This document shows positions 8,054-15,954 of a DNA stretch of 17,445 nt, piece after piece. Within the stretch, counting starts at the first letter, position 1. Each line of letters starts with the position of its first letter. Made by a program: the position numbers and the translations under genes. The notes under the pieces are model-generated. The model ran no database searches, was not told the origin of the DNA, and saw nothing but the letters and a program-made list of their open reading frames with translations. The stretch lies in assembly GCA_031255875.1 (NCBI GenBank), contig JAIRRR010000186.1:1-17445 (forward strand). The letters are read 5' to 3'. This stretch comes from Treponema sp. Its GTDB lineage: Bacteria > Spirochaetota > Spirochaetia > Treponematales > Breznakiellaceae.

Positions 8054-10205
8054 AAGCGGCACGCCCTCCTGGCGGTTCAGATCCAAGGATGAATGGAAAG
8101 CCAGCATCCTTACCCTGCCTGACAACGCCTGTTTCGATCTTCTCAGGAGCGTTTTCGGGAACATCAAAACCCCGTTCAACAAGCACCAGCTTATGGAGAA
8201 TCTGGCGGCGTTCCTGTCGCGGAAGGAAATCCAGGAAACGATCGCCGCGTATATCAACGACGACGATCACCGGATCATCGCCGCCATCGCGCTGCTTGGC
8301 GATCCGCCGCCGTCGGAGCTTGAGAATTTCTTTGCCGGGGAGTATTCCTGCGCGGAATTTCACGGCCTGCTCCTCAATCTGGAAGAGCGGTTTATCCTGT
8401 ACCGCCTCCGCGAGGAGGGGAATTACCGCGTCAGCCTCAACCCGCTCCTGGAGCCGGTGCTCTCCCCTTTCATAGCGGACAGATCCGTCTTGTTCCCGTC
8501 GTTTCCCGGAGGCGGGGACGCGCGGCAGCCGCCGGGGCAGCGCCCGCTTGACGACCGGATACTGGCCGCGCTCGTCGCCTTTGTCGCCGCCCAGGGCGAG
8601 GCCCAGAAGGATTTTTTCAAAACAGGCGGGGGGATACGGAAGAAGATCGCCGACGACAGCAGGCAGATTTTCCCGGATCTGGACATCGGGCCTATTGTCG
8701 AGGGGATGCGGTGTATCGGCCTTCTCGAAACCGGCGGGGCGGGCCTGATGCCCGAAAAGCGGAGGCTGGCCTTCTTCGGGAAGCTGAGTTTCGGGGAGCG
8801 CCTGGAATACCTTGCCGCGGGAATCTACGCGGCCCCCCAAAGTACCGAAACCGACAGCTGGTATTTCCGCCGGGGGCGGGTCCGGAATCTTGCCCGCTTT
8901 ATCCATTGTTTCATGTCGCCGCTTGAATACGGGAGGCTTTACCCCCGGCGGACGTTGCTGCGGCTGGCGGCAATCCAGGAGCGGAGCGGCGACGGCCTTT
9001 CCCGGAACGACGGCAGGCCGCCCTCGCCCGATTCTGCCGCCGGGGAAACCGGGCGCCTTATCGCGGCCCTGGAAACCGCCGGCCTGCTCCGGGCCGCCGG
9101 GGAAAATTCCGGCGAGGCCGTTTACGCGCCGGAAGAGCTGTCCGGCGAATCGGCCCCGCAGCCCGCGCCCGGAAGCCGGGGGGGGGCCCAGCCCCAGCCG
9201 GCAATCGCCATGGATACGCCCTTTTCCTGCATCCTGTACCCGGAAATCGACTTTTCCGGCGCGGCGGCCCTGGCCTCCTTCTGCGAGTGCCGGGAGACGG
9301 GCGCGACGGTACGCTTCGAGCTTACCCGCGATTCGGTGGTCCGGGGCTTCGACCAGGGGCTTAGGGCGGACGACATGATCGGGATTCTGGAACGGCTTTC
9401 CCTGGGCGCGCCGGATCAGAATCTGTCCTGGACGGTAAAAGACTGGGAAAACCGCTACTCGGCAGTATCGCTGTTTCAGGGCACGGTGCTGACGCTTTCG
9501 GAGGACCGGCGCTACCTTGCCGAGACCGGGACCCTGTCGCCGCTTATCAGCCGGACCCTGGCCCCGGGGGTGTACCTCCTGGCCGTCAGCGGCAAGGACG
9601 AGGCCTCCCGGATCTTGCAGAAAGCCGGGGTGGACATTATAGCCCAGCCGCCCCCTGTTTTGGCCGACGAAGACGACCATGCCGCGCTTGCCTATTCGAC
9701 TTACCCCCCCACCGGCGGTTCTTTTTCCGGCAGCCTGCCGGGAGCGCCGGCAGAGGCCCCGGCGGGCCGGGAGAAGGCCGCGGAGGAACAGAAGAAAAAG
9801 CTCCGCGAAGCCCTGCGGAAAAGCGGGCTGCCCAAGCCGGATCAAGACGAGCTTGCGGCCCGTATCGAGCGGCGGCAGATTGTAAGCGAATCCCAGCTTA
9901 CGGGCGGCGCGGCGCGGCACGAAAAGATCGAGGCGCGGAATCTGGACTACGTGGGGAAGACCATAGTCGCCAAGCAGGCCATTGCCGGCGGGTCCCTGGT
10001 GGAAGTCCTGCTCCCTGCGGAAGGCGGGGAAAAGCGCATTCTGGGGACGCCCCAGGCGCTGGAAAAATCCGGCGGGGAAACGGTACTGCTGCTGCGCCCG
10101 CTCACCCGGGGCGCGGGCCGGGAAAAGCCGGCCGAGGAGATGAGGATACCCCTGGGAAAGATAAGCCTTCTGCGCTGGATAAAGCAGTCGATATTCACCG
10201 GGTAG
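8046..10205 (+). CDS. Helicase-associated protein with XPB N-terminal-like domain (PF13625-type) and possible WYL-like C-terminus
   Basis: A 719-residue protein with no ATPase motifs. Residues about 1-110 are a helical N-terminal region. Residues about 392-490 (FSCILYPEIDFSG through WENRYSAVSLF) resemble the Helicase_C_3 / XPB-Ssl2 N-terminal domain: the order aspartate-rich strand, FELTRDSVVRGFDQGL, ERLS, then a NLSWTVKDWENRY helix parallels the first 100 residues of the helicase encoded just upstream (FRITPLSLWNAAGAGF, TYTRYPIPSGVLESFGDTM). A Pro/Gly/Ala-rich linker and a charged helix (about 565-620) follow. The last 80 residues (DYVGKTIVAKQAIAGGSLVE onward) have the strand pattern of WYL-type barrels, which I call only tentatively. 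The start overlaps the helicase stop by 8 nt. It is most likely a dedicated partner of the XPB protein in repair; the biochemical role is unknown. Confidence 0.85.
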   Translation: MNRSGTPSWRFRSKDEWKASILTLPDNACFDLLRSVFGNIKTPFNKHQLMENLAAFLSRKEIQETIAAYINDDDHRIIAAIALLGDPPPSELENFFAGEYSCAEFHGLLLNLEERFILYRLREEGNYRVSLNPLLEPVLSPFIADRSVLFPSFPGGGDARQPPGQRPLDDRILAALVAFVAAQGEAQKDFFKTGGGIRKKIADDSRQIFPDLDIGPIVEGMRCIGLLETGGAGLMPEKRRLAFFGKLSFGERLEYLAAGIYAAPQSTETDSWYFRRGRVRNLARFIHCFMSPLEYGRLYPRRTLLRLAAIQERSGDGLSRNDGRPPSPDSAAGETGRLIAALETAGLLRAAGENSGEAVYAPEELSGESAPQPAPGSRGGAQPQPAIAMDTPFSCILYPEIDFSGAAALASFCECRETGATVRFELTRDSVVRGFDQGLRADDMIGILERLSLGAPDQNLSWTVKDWENRYSAVSLFQGTVLTLSEDRRYLAETGTLSPLISRTLAPGVYLLAVSGKDEASRILQKAGVDIIAQPPPVLADEDDHAALAYSTYPPTGGSFSGSLPGAPAEAPAGREKAAEEQKKKLREALRKSGLPKPDQDELAARIERRQIVSESQLTGGAARHEKIEARNLDYVGKTIVAKQAIAGGSLVEVLLPAEGGEKRILGTPQALEKSGGETVLLLRPLTRGAGREKPAEEMRIPLGKISLLRWIKQSIFTG

Positions 10206-10251
10206 AAGCCGTTACCAACGGAGTTCCGGAAGGGCTGGGAACGGGGACGGC

Positions 10252-11193
10252 TCACCCGGATTCCCCGCTTCCCTCTTCCCGCAGGCCGAATCCCTCGTGC
10301 TTCCCGCTGTCGCCCACAGGCTCGACGTGGACCATAATATCGTAGACCCCTTCCACCCGGCTTTTTATGGCGAGCTCCACCTCCGTCGCGATCTGGTGGG
10401 CCTCGCGCACCGTGATATCCGGGTTGACCTCGACATCAATGTCGATGTCCCAAAGCCCGGCGATGCGCCGCATGCGGGTGCGGTGGGGGTTCCCGGCCTT
10501 TTCCACCGAATGGACGGCCTCGAACACGGCCTTGTAGGATTCGACGCTGCTCCCGTCCATCAGCTCGGTGTTCGCCTCCAGGAAAATCCCCACGGCCTGC
10601 CTGATCACCCAGAGGCCCACCAGAATCGCCGCCGCCGAATCGATCGCCCCCCTGCCGAGCTGCCGCGACAGGAAGAGGCCCAGCAGTACCGTCACGGAAA
10701 TAACCACGTCGCCGGTCATGTTCTTGGCGTTCGCGCGGAGCATGGCGGAATCAGCCTTTTTGCCGAACAGGTACTGGCTCCAGGCCAGGAGCAGTTTCCC
10801 GGCTATCGAGACGGCCGTCACGATCAGCGCCGGCGCGCCGGGAATCTCCGCCGCCTTGCCGAACAGCAGGTTCCGGGCCGAGCTGAGGATAAGCTGGCCC
10901 CCGGCGAAAAACAGGGTCAGGGACAGCAGGGAGGTGGCTATGGTTTCCGCCCGGCCGTGGCCCCAGGGGTGCCCCGCGTCGGCGGGCCGGGAAATCACCC
11001 GGGCCACGACCAGGGACATGATCGCGATAAGCACATCCACGCCCGAGTCAATGCCGTCGCCCAGCACGGCGAGACTCCGCGCGTACAGGCCCGTGCCTAT
11101 TTTAAGCGCCGAAAGCGCGAAATTCCCCGCAATGGCGGTAATCGACGCCGCCTGGATGACGGAAGCCCGCTGTTCGATAGACATGCCTGCCAT
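10252..11193 (-). CDS. Cation diffusion facilitator (CDF) metal efflux transporter
   Basis: A 313-residue inner-membrane metal/proton antiporter. Six spans are visible between about residues 12 and 208. The transport site in span 2 is intact as D49-X3-D53 within GDGIDSGVD, followed by the conserved HPWGHGRAET loop. In span 5 the second half reads N158-X3-D162 where the iron/zinc exporter FieF has H-X3-D. The cytoplasmic C-terminal ferredoxin-like domain (about 210-295) is present with histidines and acidic residues that usually bind regulatory metals; a charged tail follows. The His-to-Asn change makes a specificity other than zinc possible, but this is inference. The start could be 11193 or the in-frame ATG at 11184; neither has a good ribosome binding site. 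It is divergent from the MoxR gene and convergent with the helicase partner, with a 46-bp gap holding no clear terminator. Confidence 0.92.
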   Translation of the reverse strand: MAGMSIEQRASVIQAASITAIAGNFALSALKIGTGLYARSLAVLGDGIDSGVDVLIAIMSLVVARVISRPADAGHPWGHGRAETIATSLLSLTLFFAGGQLILSSARNLLFGKAAEIPGAPALIVTAVSIAGKLLLAWSQYLFGKKADSAMLRANAKNMTGDVVISVTVLLGLFLSRQLGRGAIDSAAAILVGLWVIRQAVGIFLEANTELMDGSSVESYKAVFEAVHSVEKAGNPHRTRMRRIAGLWDIDIDVEVNPDITVREAHQIATEVELAIKSRVEGVYDIMVHVEPVGDSGKHEGFGLREEGSGESG

Positions 11194-11195
11194 GC

Positions 11196-11273
11196 TATAA
11201 TTTTAAGCGCAAACTGCGGCAAAAGACAGCGTTTGCCGGGGCCTTGGCGGATATTCCCCCGTAATGCTATATT
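11196..11273 (+). promoter_or_regulatory. Promoter region of the MoxR-VWA operon (two candidate -10 sites)
   Basis: Two plus-strand candidates lie between the divergent CDF and MoxR genes. One is a perfect TATAAT at 11196-11201 with a weak TTCGAT 17 nt upstream inside the CDF gene. The other is TGC followed by TATATT at 11268-11273 (extended -10), only 13 nt before the ATG at 11287. The second would again give a very short leader. Which is used cannot be told from sequence. Confidence 0.4.
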
Positions 11274-11286
11274 ACAGAATCCAGGC

Positions 11287-12675
11287 ATGAACCATATCAA
11301 CAAAATCCGCGACCAGATAGAACTCGCCATTGAAATCAGCCGGGACAGCGGCGTGCCCGTGCTGCTTATCGCCAATCCGGGGCTGGCCAAGTCAACTGTT
11401 GTGGCCAATTGGGCCGCCCGTAATTCCTACCATATAGAGACGCTTGTCGGCTCCCGGTATTCCCAGGAAGAGATTCTGGGTTTCCAGGTCCGTACCGAGG
11501 ACCGGGCCTCCGGCGAAGTCCGGCTCGAAATCCTTGAGCCGCACTGGTACCGGACCGTCCTTGAAAAGGCGGGGCAGGGGGTGCCGTCGCTGCTTTTTCT
11601 GGACGAGATCAGCACCGCCCAGGAGAATGTCCAGGGCGCCCTGTTGCAGCTTGTTTTTGAGAGGACCATAGGCCACGGGAAGAAACTGCCCGAATCCGCC
11701 CTGGTGCTTGCCGCGGCAAATTACAAGCAGAATATCCCCTGGCAGTTCAACATGATGGCGCCCATGCTGAACCGTTTTTGCATCGTCAACCTCTATTACG
11801 AGAGCAACGACAGCTTCCTTAACGAATTCCTCCAGGACCCGTCCGACTGGGGCAGGGAGCTTCCTGCCTACGGGGACCGGCGTCTTGCGGCGGGGGATCG
11901 CGGCAGGCTTGCCTCGGGCCTTAAGGCGATGTTCCGCGCGCTCCTTTCGGCGTTCGAGGAAACGGACAGCGCCGGAGGGGAACGGTACTACGCCATGGAT
12001 ATCAACAACCAGGTCTATAACAACATGTACGAAGGTAACACCCGCTATGTTTACAATTTTATCTCCGGGCGCACCTTGTCCTACCTGTTCAGGATAACCC
12101 TGTCCTTTCTGCGGAAGGGCCTGTCTTTCGGGGAGCGCGGGAAGGAGATGCTCAACATGGTTTACGGCCTTGTCGGTATCGGCACCAATACCCTGAGCGA
12201 AAAACAGCAGCAAAGCTATCTGCGCAACGTGGAGACCCTCTACGCCAAGCTCTATACCGCGCTGGAAGGCGGGAGCGATGTTGCCGCGCCTTCCGCCGCG
12301 CCCCTTGATTTTACCGGCAGGGAAGTGGCCGACGCGATCCAGGAATGGGTGCTTTTCCGGGAATCCTCCCTGTGGAACGCCGCCGGCGATCCCAATCTGG
12401 ACGCCCTGGCCGCCTATGTCGGGGGGGTGTACGGAAGCTCCGCGGAGGCCGTCGGGGCGGCAAGGCAGAGGAACGCCCAAAACAAGGCCGACCGTTACCG
12501 CTTTTCCAACGACATGCAGCGCCTCGATTACCTGATCGCGCTGCTGGAGGAGGAGGCCGGTGGCGCCGGGGCCCCGGCGGAACAGGCGGCCCTTGCCCTG
12601 TTCCGGGAAATCCGGGACGCTTACGCGGGCGCTGCCGGGGAAGCCGCCCGGGATATGGCGGCGGAGATCCGGTGA
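11287..12675 (+). CDS. MoxR-like AAA+ ATPase
   Basis: A 462-residue AAA+ protein of the MoxR type. The nucleotide site has the MoxR-style Walker A ANPGLAKS (29-36) and Walker B SLLFLDEI with D106-E107. The following pattern STAQENVQGALLQLVFE, then ALVLAAANYKQ (sensor 1) and MLNRFCIVNL, matches MoxR/RavA ATPases. The C-terminal half (about 220-460) is helical and not recognised. MoxR ATPases typically act as hexameric chaperones that mature or activate protein complexes together with a VWA-domain partner; exactly such a partner is encoded next, with a 4-nt GTGA overlap. The ATG at 11287 is the start that fits the family, although only a CCAGG immediately precedes it. The plus frame is open well upstream, antisense to the CDF gene; that part is a shadow. 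Confidence 0.9.
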   Translation: MNHINKIRDQIELAIEISRDSGVPVLLIANPGLAKSTVVANWAARNSYHIETLVGSRYSQEEILGFQVRTEDRASGEVRLEILEPHWYRTVLEKAGQGVPSLLFLDEISTAQENVQGALLQLVFERTIGHGKKLPESALVLAAANYKQNIPWQFNMMAPMLNRFCIVNLYYESNDSFLNEFLQDPSDWGRELPAYGDRRLAAGDRGRLASGLKAMFRALLSAFEETDSAGGERYYAMDINNQVYNNMYEGNTRYVYNFISGRTLSYLFRITLSFLRKGLSFGERGKEMLNMVYGLVGIGTNTLSEKQQQSYLRNVETLYAKLYTALEGGSDVAAPSAAPLDFTGREVADAIQEWVLFRESSLWNAAGDPNLDALAAYVGGVYGSSAEAVGAARQRNAQNKADRYRFSNDMQRLDYLIALLEEEAGGAGAPAEQAALALFREIRDAYAGAAGEAARDMAAEIR

Positions 12676-14312
12676 CCGCCGCCGGCAGGGGAAACCCGGT
12701 AGGCGGGCCGGAGAAGGAGGCGCTCCGTTCCCTTATCGGGACATTCTACCCGGCGGACCGGGATTGGGAGCCGGCGCAGTACCGCCCGGTCAACGGACTC
12801 CTCAAAAGGCTCGGCATCAGCATCACCTATATAAAAGGCCGGAAAAACACCGCCGTAAATTTCAAAGCCCCGCTGAGCTTTTCCTACCGGGCCATGCGGG
12901 GGGAGTACTGCGTCTACATCAACCCGAACGCCGATCCCCAGGCCAGGATGATCCGGGACCTCCACGAGAAGGGGCACATACTCTTCAACCACTACCAGCG
13001 CCCCAGGGCGCACCGCGTCCAGTTTGAAACTTTCTTCCGGAACAACCTCCACTCAATACTGGCCCGGCTCCCCCCGGAGCGGAACCTTCTGGCAAAACTG
13101 GGCGTCTACTCCAGTTATATGTACAACAGGTTTTCCGAAATCGCGCAGGCAATGGAAATTAACAGCAAGCTCTTCAAAGACGACTGGAACGCCGCGCTTC
13201 CCTACCTTCTCCGCTACCGTTTTTTCCGGGAGCTTGAAGCGCCGGTCTTTACCGGAAAGGACGCGATGGAGCTGCTGCGGAAACTGGAAGACAGGAAATT
13301 CGGCGGGGCCGGCGGAGCCGCGCCCCCGGGCATCCCCCCCGGCCCTGTCATAAGCCCGTCCGGGGCCGTGTTCGAGGAGTACCTCTACCCGAAACCTTCC
13401 TGGCCCCGGGGGCTCGACTGGATAAGCTATATGGCTTTCCTCTGCATCGAATACGCTTCGTTCATGGACGCGCTGGCGGGCAGCCCGGACAGGAAGATAC
13501 GTTCTTCGGATATCAGCGCCTACAACGCGGGGCGGGAAATGGAAGACCAGATCCGCGAGCAGCACGAAAGCGCCGTAACGGCCTTCGCGGACAGCGGCGA
13601 ACCCCCTGCCGAAGACGGCGATCCCCGTCCGGGCAGGAGCGCGGCCTTTACCAACGCCCGCATCTCCCGCTCCGTTACCGAGTGCGACGATACCTACGAT
13701 CTGCTCGGCATACTGCGGGAGCGGAGCCGCTGCCTTAGAAAAAGCCGCCTTTACACGGACCTGCTTTACAACGCCAACCGCAACAAGTTCAACGCCGAAA
13801 CCCTGATCCCCCGCCGCCGCCGGGACGAGGCATGGACGCGGAACAGCGTCTGCATACTCCTCGATGTTTCGGGCAGCGTCCCGGCCTCTTTCGTCAAACA
13901 GGTGGTGGGCATCATCGTCCGGGCCGAAGGGGCCTTTGACAAAAGGCGGAGCCGCCTTGTTTCCTGGTCGGACAGCCTCCGGGACGACGTCCCGCTTTCC
14001 GCGCTCAGAACCGTTTCGTCGGGCGGCGGCACGGTCCTGGGCAAGGGCATCGAATACTGCAAGCAGTACCTTGGCGAAAATTCCAGCTTTTTTATCATCA
14101 GCGATTTCCAGGACGAGCTTTGCGACTGGCTTGACGCCGCCAAAGACATACCGGGCGGGAAAACCGCCATAGGCTACGGCAGGGTAGGGCGGGACGTTTC
14201 CTTTGAGCAGTGGTTTTCCGCCCTGGGGGCCGGCGCCGCTTACCGCAAACGCCAGGCGGACCCCCGGGAATTCTGCGCGGTCTTCGACGCCGTCCTCATC
14301 CGGGCCAAATAG
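12672..14312 (+). CDS. Metallopeptidase-like / VWA domain protein (DUF2201-like), MoxR partner
   Basis: A 546-residue protein starting with GTG inside the stop of the MoxR gene; GGAG lies 5 nt upstream and decides this start. The N-terminal half contains a zincin-type HExxH motif, H98-E-K-G-H102, in the context RDLHEKGHILFNHY, as in the predicted metallopeptidase domain that I know as DUF2201_N/COG3864. The C-terminal half is a von Willebrand factor A domain with an intact MIDAS: D398-V-S400-G-S402, T454 in GGGT, and D478 in ISDFQDE. A linker rich in Gly/Pro and charged residues (about 215-235 and 310-335) separates the parts. Coupling with a MoxR ATPase fits the known ATPase/VWA pairing. Whether the HExxH is catalytic is not shown by sequence. 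It is convergent with fba, 16 nt apart. Confidence 0.87.
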   Translation: MTAAGRGNPVGGPEKEALRSLIGTFYPADRDWEPAQYRPVNGLLKRLGISITYIKGRKNTAVNFKAPLSFSYRAMRGEYCVYINPNADPQARMIRDLHEKGHILFNHYQRPRAHRVQFETFFRNNLHSILARLPPERNLLAKLGVYSSYMYNRFSEIAQAMEINSKLFKDDWNAALPYLLRYRFFRELEAPVFTGKDAMELLRKLEDRKFGGAGGAAPPGIPPGPVISPSGAVFEEYLYPKPSWPRGLDWISYMAFLCIEYASFMDALAGSPDRKIRSSDISAYNAGREMEDQIREQHESAVTAFADSGEPPAEDGDPRPGRSAAFTNARISRSVTECDDTYDLLGILRERSRCLRKSRLYTDLLYNANRNKFNAETLIPRRRRDEAWTRNSVCILLDVSGSVPASFVKQVVGIIVRAEGAFDKRRSRLVSWSDSLRDDVPLSALRTVSSGGGTVLGKGIEYCKQYLGENSSFFIISDFQDELCDWLDAAKDIPGGKTAIGYGRVGRDVSFEQWFSALGAGAAYRKRQADPREFCAVFDAVLIRAK

Positions 14313-14328
14313 CCGCGCCCGCCGTGTA

Positions 14329-15327
14329 TTACGCCTGGCCCGCGCTGCCCAGGACGCTGGTGTTTTTGTGCGCGTAGAGCTTTTTAAGCTCGTCGCGGGC
14401 AGGCCCCAGGTACTTGCGGGGATCGAATTCCTCGGGCTTTTCGGCAAAGACCTTGCGGATCATGGCGGTCATGGCAAGCCGGCCGTCGGAGTCGATGTTG
14501 ATCTTGCAGACCGCGCTCTTGGCGGCCTTGCGGAGCTGCTCCTCGGGGATGCCCACCGAGTCTTGCAGCCTGCCGCCGAACTGCTCGACAATTTTTACGT
14601 ACTCAACAGGGACCGAGGAAGACCCGTGAAGCACGATGGGGAAGCCGGGGAGCTTTTTCTCGACCTCTTCAAGGATGTCGAAACGCAGCGGGGGCGGGAT
14701 CAGGATGCCGTTGGCGTCCCTCGTGCACTGTTCGGGCTTGAATTTGGTCCTGCCGTGGCTCGTCCCTATGGAAATAGCCAGGGAATCGACCTTGGTCTTG
14801 CCCACAAAGTCCTCCACTTCCTCGGGCTGCGTGTAGTGGCTCTTTTCGGCGGAAACATCGTCTTCCACCCCGGCAAGGACCCCCAGCTCCCCCTCCACGG
14901 TAACATAGTCTTTCTGGGAATGGGCGAATTCGCAGACCTTCCTGGTCAGCGCTACATTTTCGTCGTAGGGAAGGTGCGAGCCGTCGATCATCACCGAGGA
15001 GAATCCGGTTTCGATGCAGTCCTTGCAGAGCTCGAAACTGTCCCCGTGGTCAAGGTGCAGCACGATGGGGATATCGTAGCCCAGCTCGTGGGCGTATTCC
15101 ACGGCGCCCTTGGCCATATTTTTAAGCAAATTCTGGTTGGCGTACTTCCTCGCGCCGGAAGATACCTGGAGGATCACCGGCGATCTGGTTTCCACGCAGG
15201 CCTGGATAATGGCCTGCATCTGCTCCATATTGTTGAAATTGTACGCCGGAATGGCGTAACCGCCGGAAACCGCCTTCTTAAACAACTCCTTGGTATTTAC
15301 CAGGCCCAACTCTTTATAACTGGTCAT
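14329..15327 (-). CDS. fba: Class II fructose-bisphosphate aldolase
   Basis: A 332-residue zinc-dependent glycolytic aldolase that cleaves fructose 1,6-bisphosphate to DHAP and glyceraldehyde 3-phosphate. The metal and catalytic elements are all visible: LHLDHGDS (catalytic Asp and first His ligand), the EGELG glutamate, GTSHGRTK (His ligand), VLHGSSSVP (His ligand plus phosphate loop) and INIDSDGRL (NxDxD motif). The length and the long insertion between EGELG and GTSHGR (VEDDVSAEKSHYTQPEEVED) fit the group with which spirochaetal enzymes align in my memory. The ATG at 15327 is chosen over the upstream frame because a perfect AAGGAG lies 7 nt before it. It has its own promoter (15400-15428) with a normal leader. 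Core metabolism, so probably well expressed. Confidence 0.97.
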   Translation of the reverse strand: MTSYKELGLVNTKELFKKAVSGGYAIPAYNFNNMEQMQAIIQACVETRSPVILQVSSGARKYANQNLLKNMAKGAVEYAHELGYDIPIVLHLDHGDSFELCKDCIETGFSSVMIDGSHLPYDENVALTRKVCEFAHSQKDYVTVEGELGVLAGVEDDVSAEKSHYTQPEEVEDFVGKTKVDSLAISIGTSHGRTKFKPEQCTRDANGILIPPPLRFDILEEVEKKLPGFPIVLHGSSSVPVEYVKIVEQFGGRLQDSVGIPEEQLRKAAKSAVCKINIDSDGRLAMTAMIRKVFAEKPEEFDPRKYLGPARDELKKLYAHKNTSVLGSAGQA

Positions 15328-15399
15328 GCAACGCTCCTTGCTTCGTTTTTGCAACGGAATTTGTCGAATATGCTCCAACCGGAACCGTCTCTAAATTCA

Positions 15400-15428
15400 A
15401 TTATAAAGAAAAACCGGCGTATAAACAA
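15400..15428 (-). promoter_or_regulatory. Promoter of fba
   Basis: On the minus strand TTGTTT (15428-15423) and a perfect TATAAT (15405-15400) are 17 nt apart. The predicted leader is about 65 nt and ends with a strong AAGGAG. The surrounding 15380-15500 is AT-rich, as expected of a back-to-back promoter region shared with the toxin gene. Confidence 0.65.
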
Positions 15429-15494
15429 GGCGGCGGCGGACGTTTGCGTAAAGCCAATGGATAAAAATTTATCCAGAAATTTAGCGATATTGTT

Positions 15495-15523
15495 TTGACA
15501 AACCGTTATGCCGCCGGTATACT
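15495..15523 (+). promoter_or_regulatory. Near-consensus sigma-70 promoter of the PIN toxin locus
   Basis: A perfect TTGACA (15495-15500) and TATACT (15518-15523) are separated by exactly 17 nt. This is the best promoter match I found in the window. It lies 20 nt before the ATG of the disrupted PIN gene, with GGGGG as a ribosome binding site (15534-15538). It should still drive the downstream antitoxin. Confidence 0.75.
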
Positions 15524-15817
15524 GGTAAACGGCGGGGGCAGTTATGGCTGGCGAGAAGAAAAGTCTCTATGTTGAAACAACTATACCCAGCTACGCGACT
15601 TCGCGGGGAAGTTCGAACCTGGTAATAGCAGCCCGGCAGTTTCTTACAAAACAGTTTTGGGAACAAGAACGGAAAGAATATCAGTTATATACCAGCCAGT
15701 ATGTACTTGACGAGTGTAGGTTTGGCGATTCGGAAGCTGCGCAAAAACGCCTTGATTTCATGGCGGGTATAGCGGTTTTACCTCGGACAAAAGCAATTGC
15801 CGAATTGGCAGAAATAT

Positions 15818-15874
15818 GAGCCTGTCCCAAAACTAATTGACTGTGCGCCACGCGCACGGTTTTGGGACAGGCTC
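15818..15874. repeat. Hairpin 1 of the element: perfect 16-bp inverted repeat
   Basis: GAGCCTGTCCCAAAAC (15818-15833) pairs perfectly with 15859-15874. Inside its loop a second stem GTGCGC/GCGCAC (15843-15848 with 15852-15857) leaves a 3-nt tip. The outer arm is also the left terminal repeat of the whole element, so this hairpin looks like a complete smaller element in itself. Confidence 0.85.
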
Positions 15875-15876
15875 TT

Positions 15877-15910
15877 GCGGTTTTTCAGGCTTTCAGCCTT
15901 GCAAAACCGC
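15877..15910. repeat. Hairpin 2 of the element: bulged stem-loop
   Basis: GCGGTTTT (15877-15884) pairs with AAAACCGC (15903-15910), and an inner AGGCT/AGCCT stem (15887-15891 with 15895-15899) closes a 3-nt loop. The two stems are separated by small bulges. Confidence 0.75.
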
Positions 15911-15923
15911 GAATTTCACGGTT

Positions 15924-15954
15924 GCTTTCCCAAAAACTGAAGTTTTGGGAAAGC
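15924..15954. repeat. Hairpin 3 of the element: perfect 12-bp inverted repeat
   Basis: GCTTTCCCAAAA (15924-15935) pairs with TTTTGGGAAAGC (15943-15954) around a 7-nt loop. The arm is a diverged copy of the terminal repeat (CTTTCCCAAAA against CTGTCCCAAAA), so the element contains four related copies of one arm. Confidence 0.8.

Noticed and set aside
7941..9920. 659-codon minus-strand open frame
   Set aside because: It is antisense to the helicase partner gene, with no recognisable domain. The plus-strand frame has clear family patterns and an overlap-coupled start.
10206..10251. Terminator between the convergent XPB partner and CDF genes
   Set aside because: Only weak, long-range complementarity (AGCCGT with ACGGCT) and no T-run in either direction.
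10297..11286. Plus-strand open frame in front of the MoxR gene
   Set aside because: It lies antisense to the CDF transporter and reads as His/Arg/Pro-rich low-complexity protein. The MoxR family starts at 11287.
12345..12671. In-frame extension of the VWA protein upstream of the GTG
   Set aside because: It overlaps the MoxR gene in another frame and has no similarity to the family; the GTG with GGAG at the right distance explains the start.
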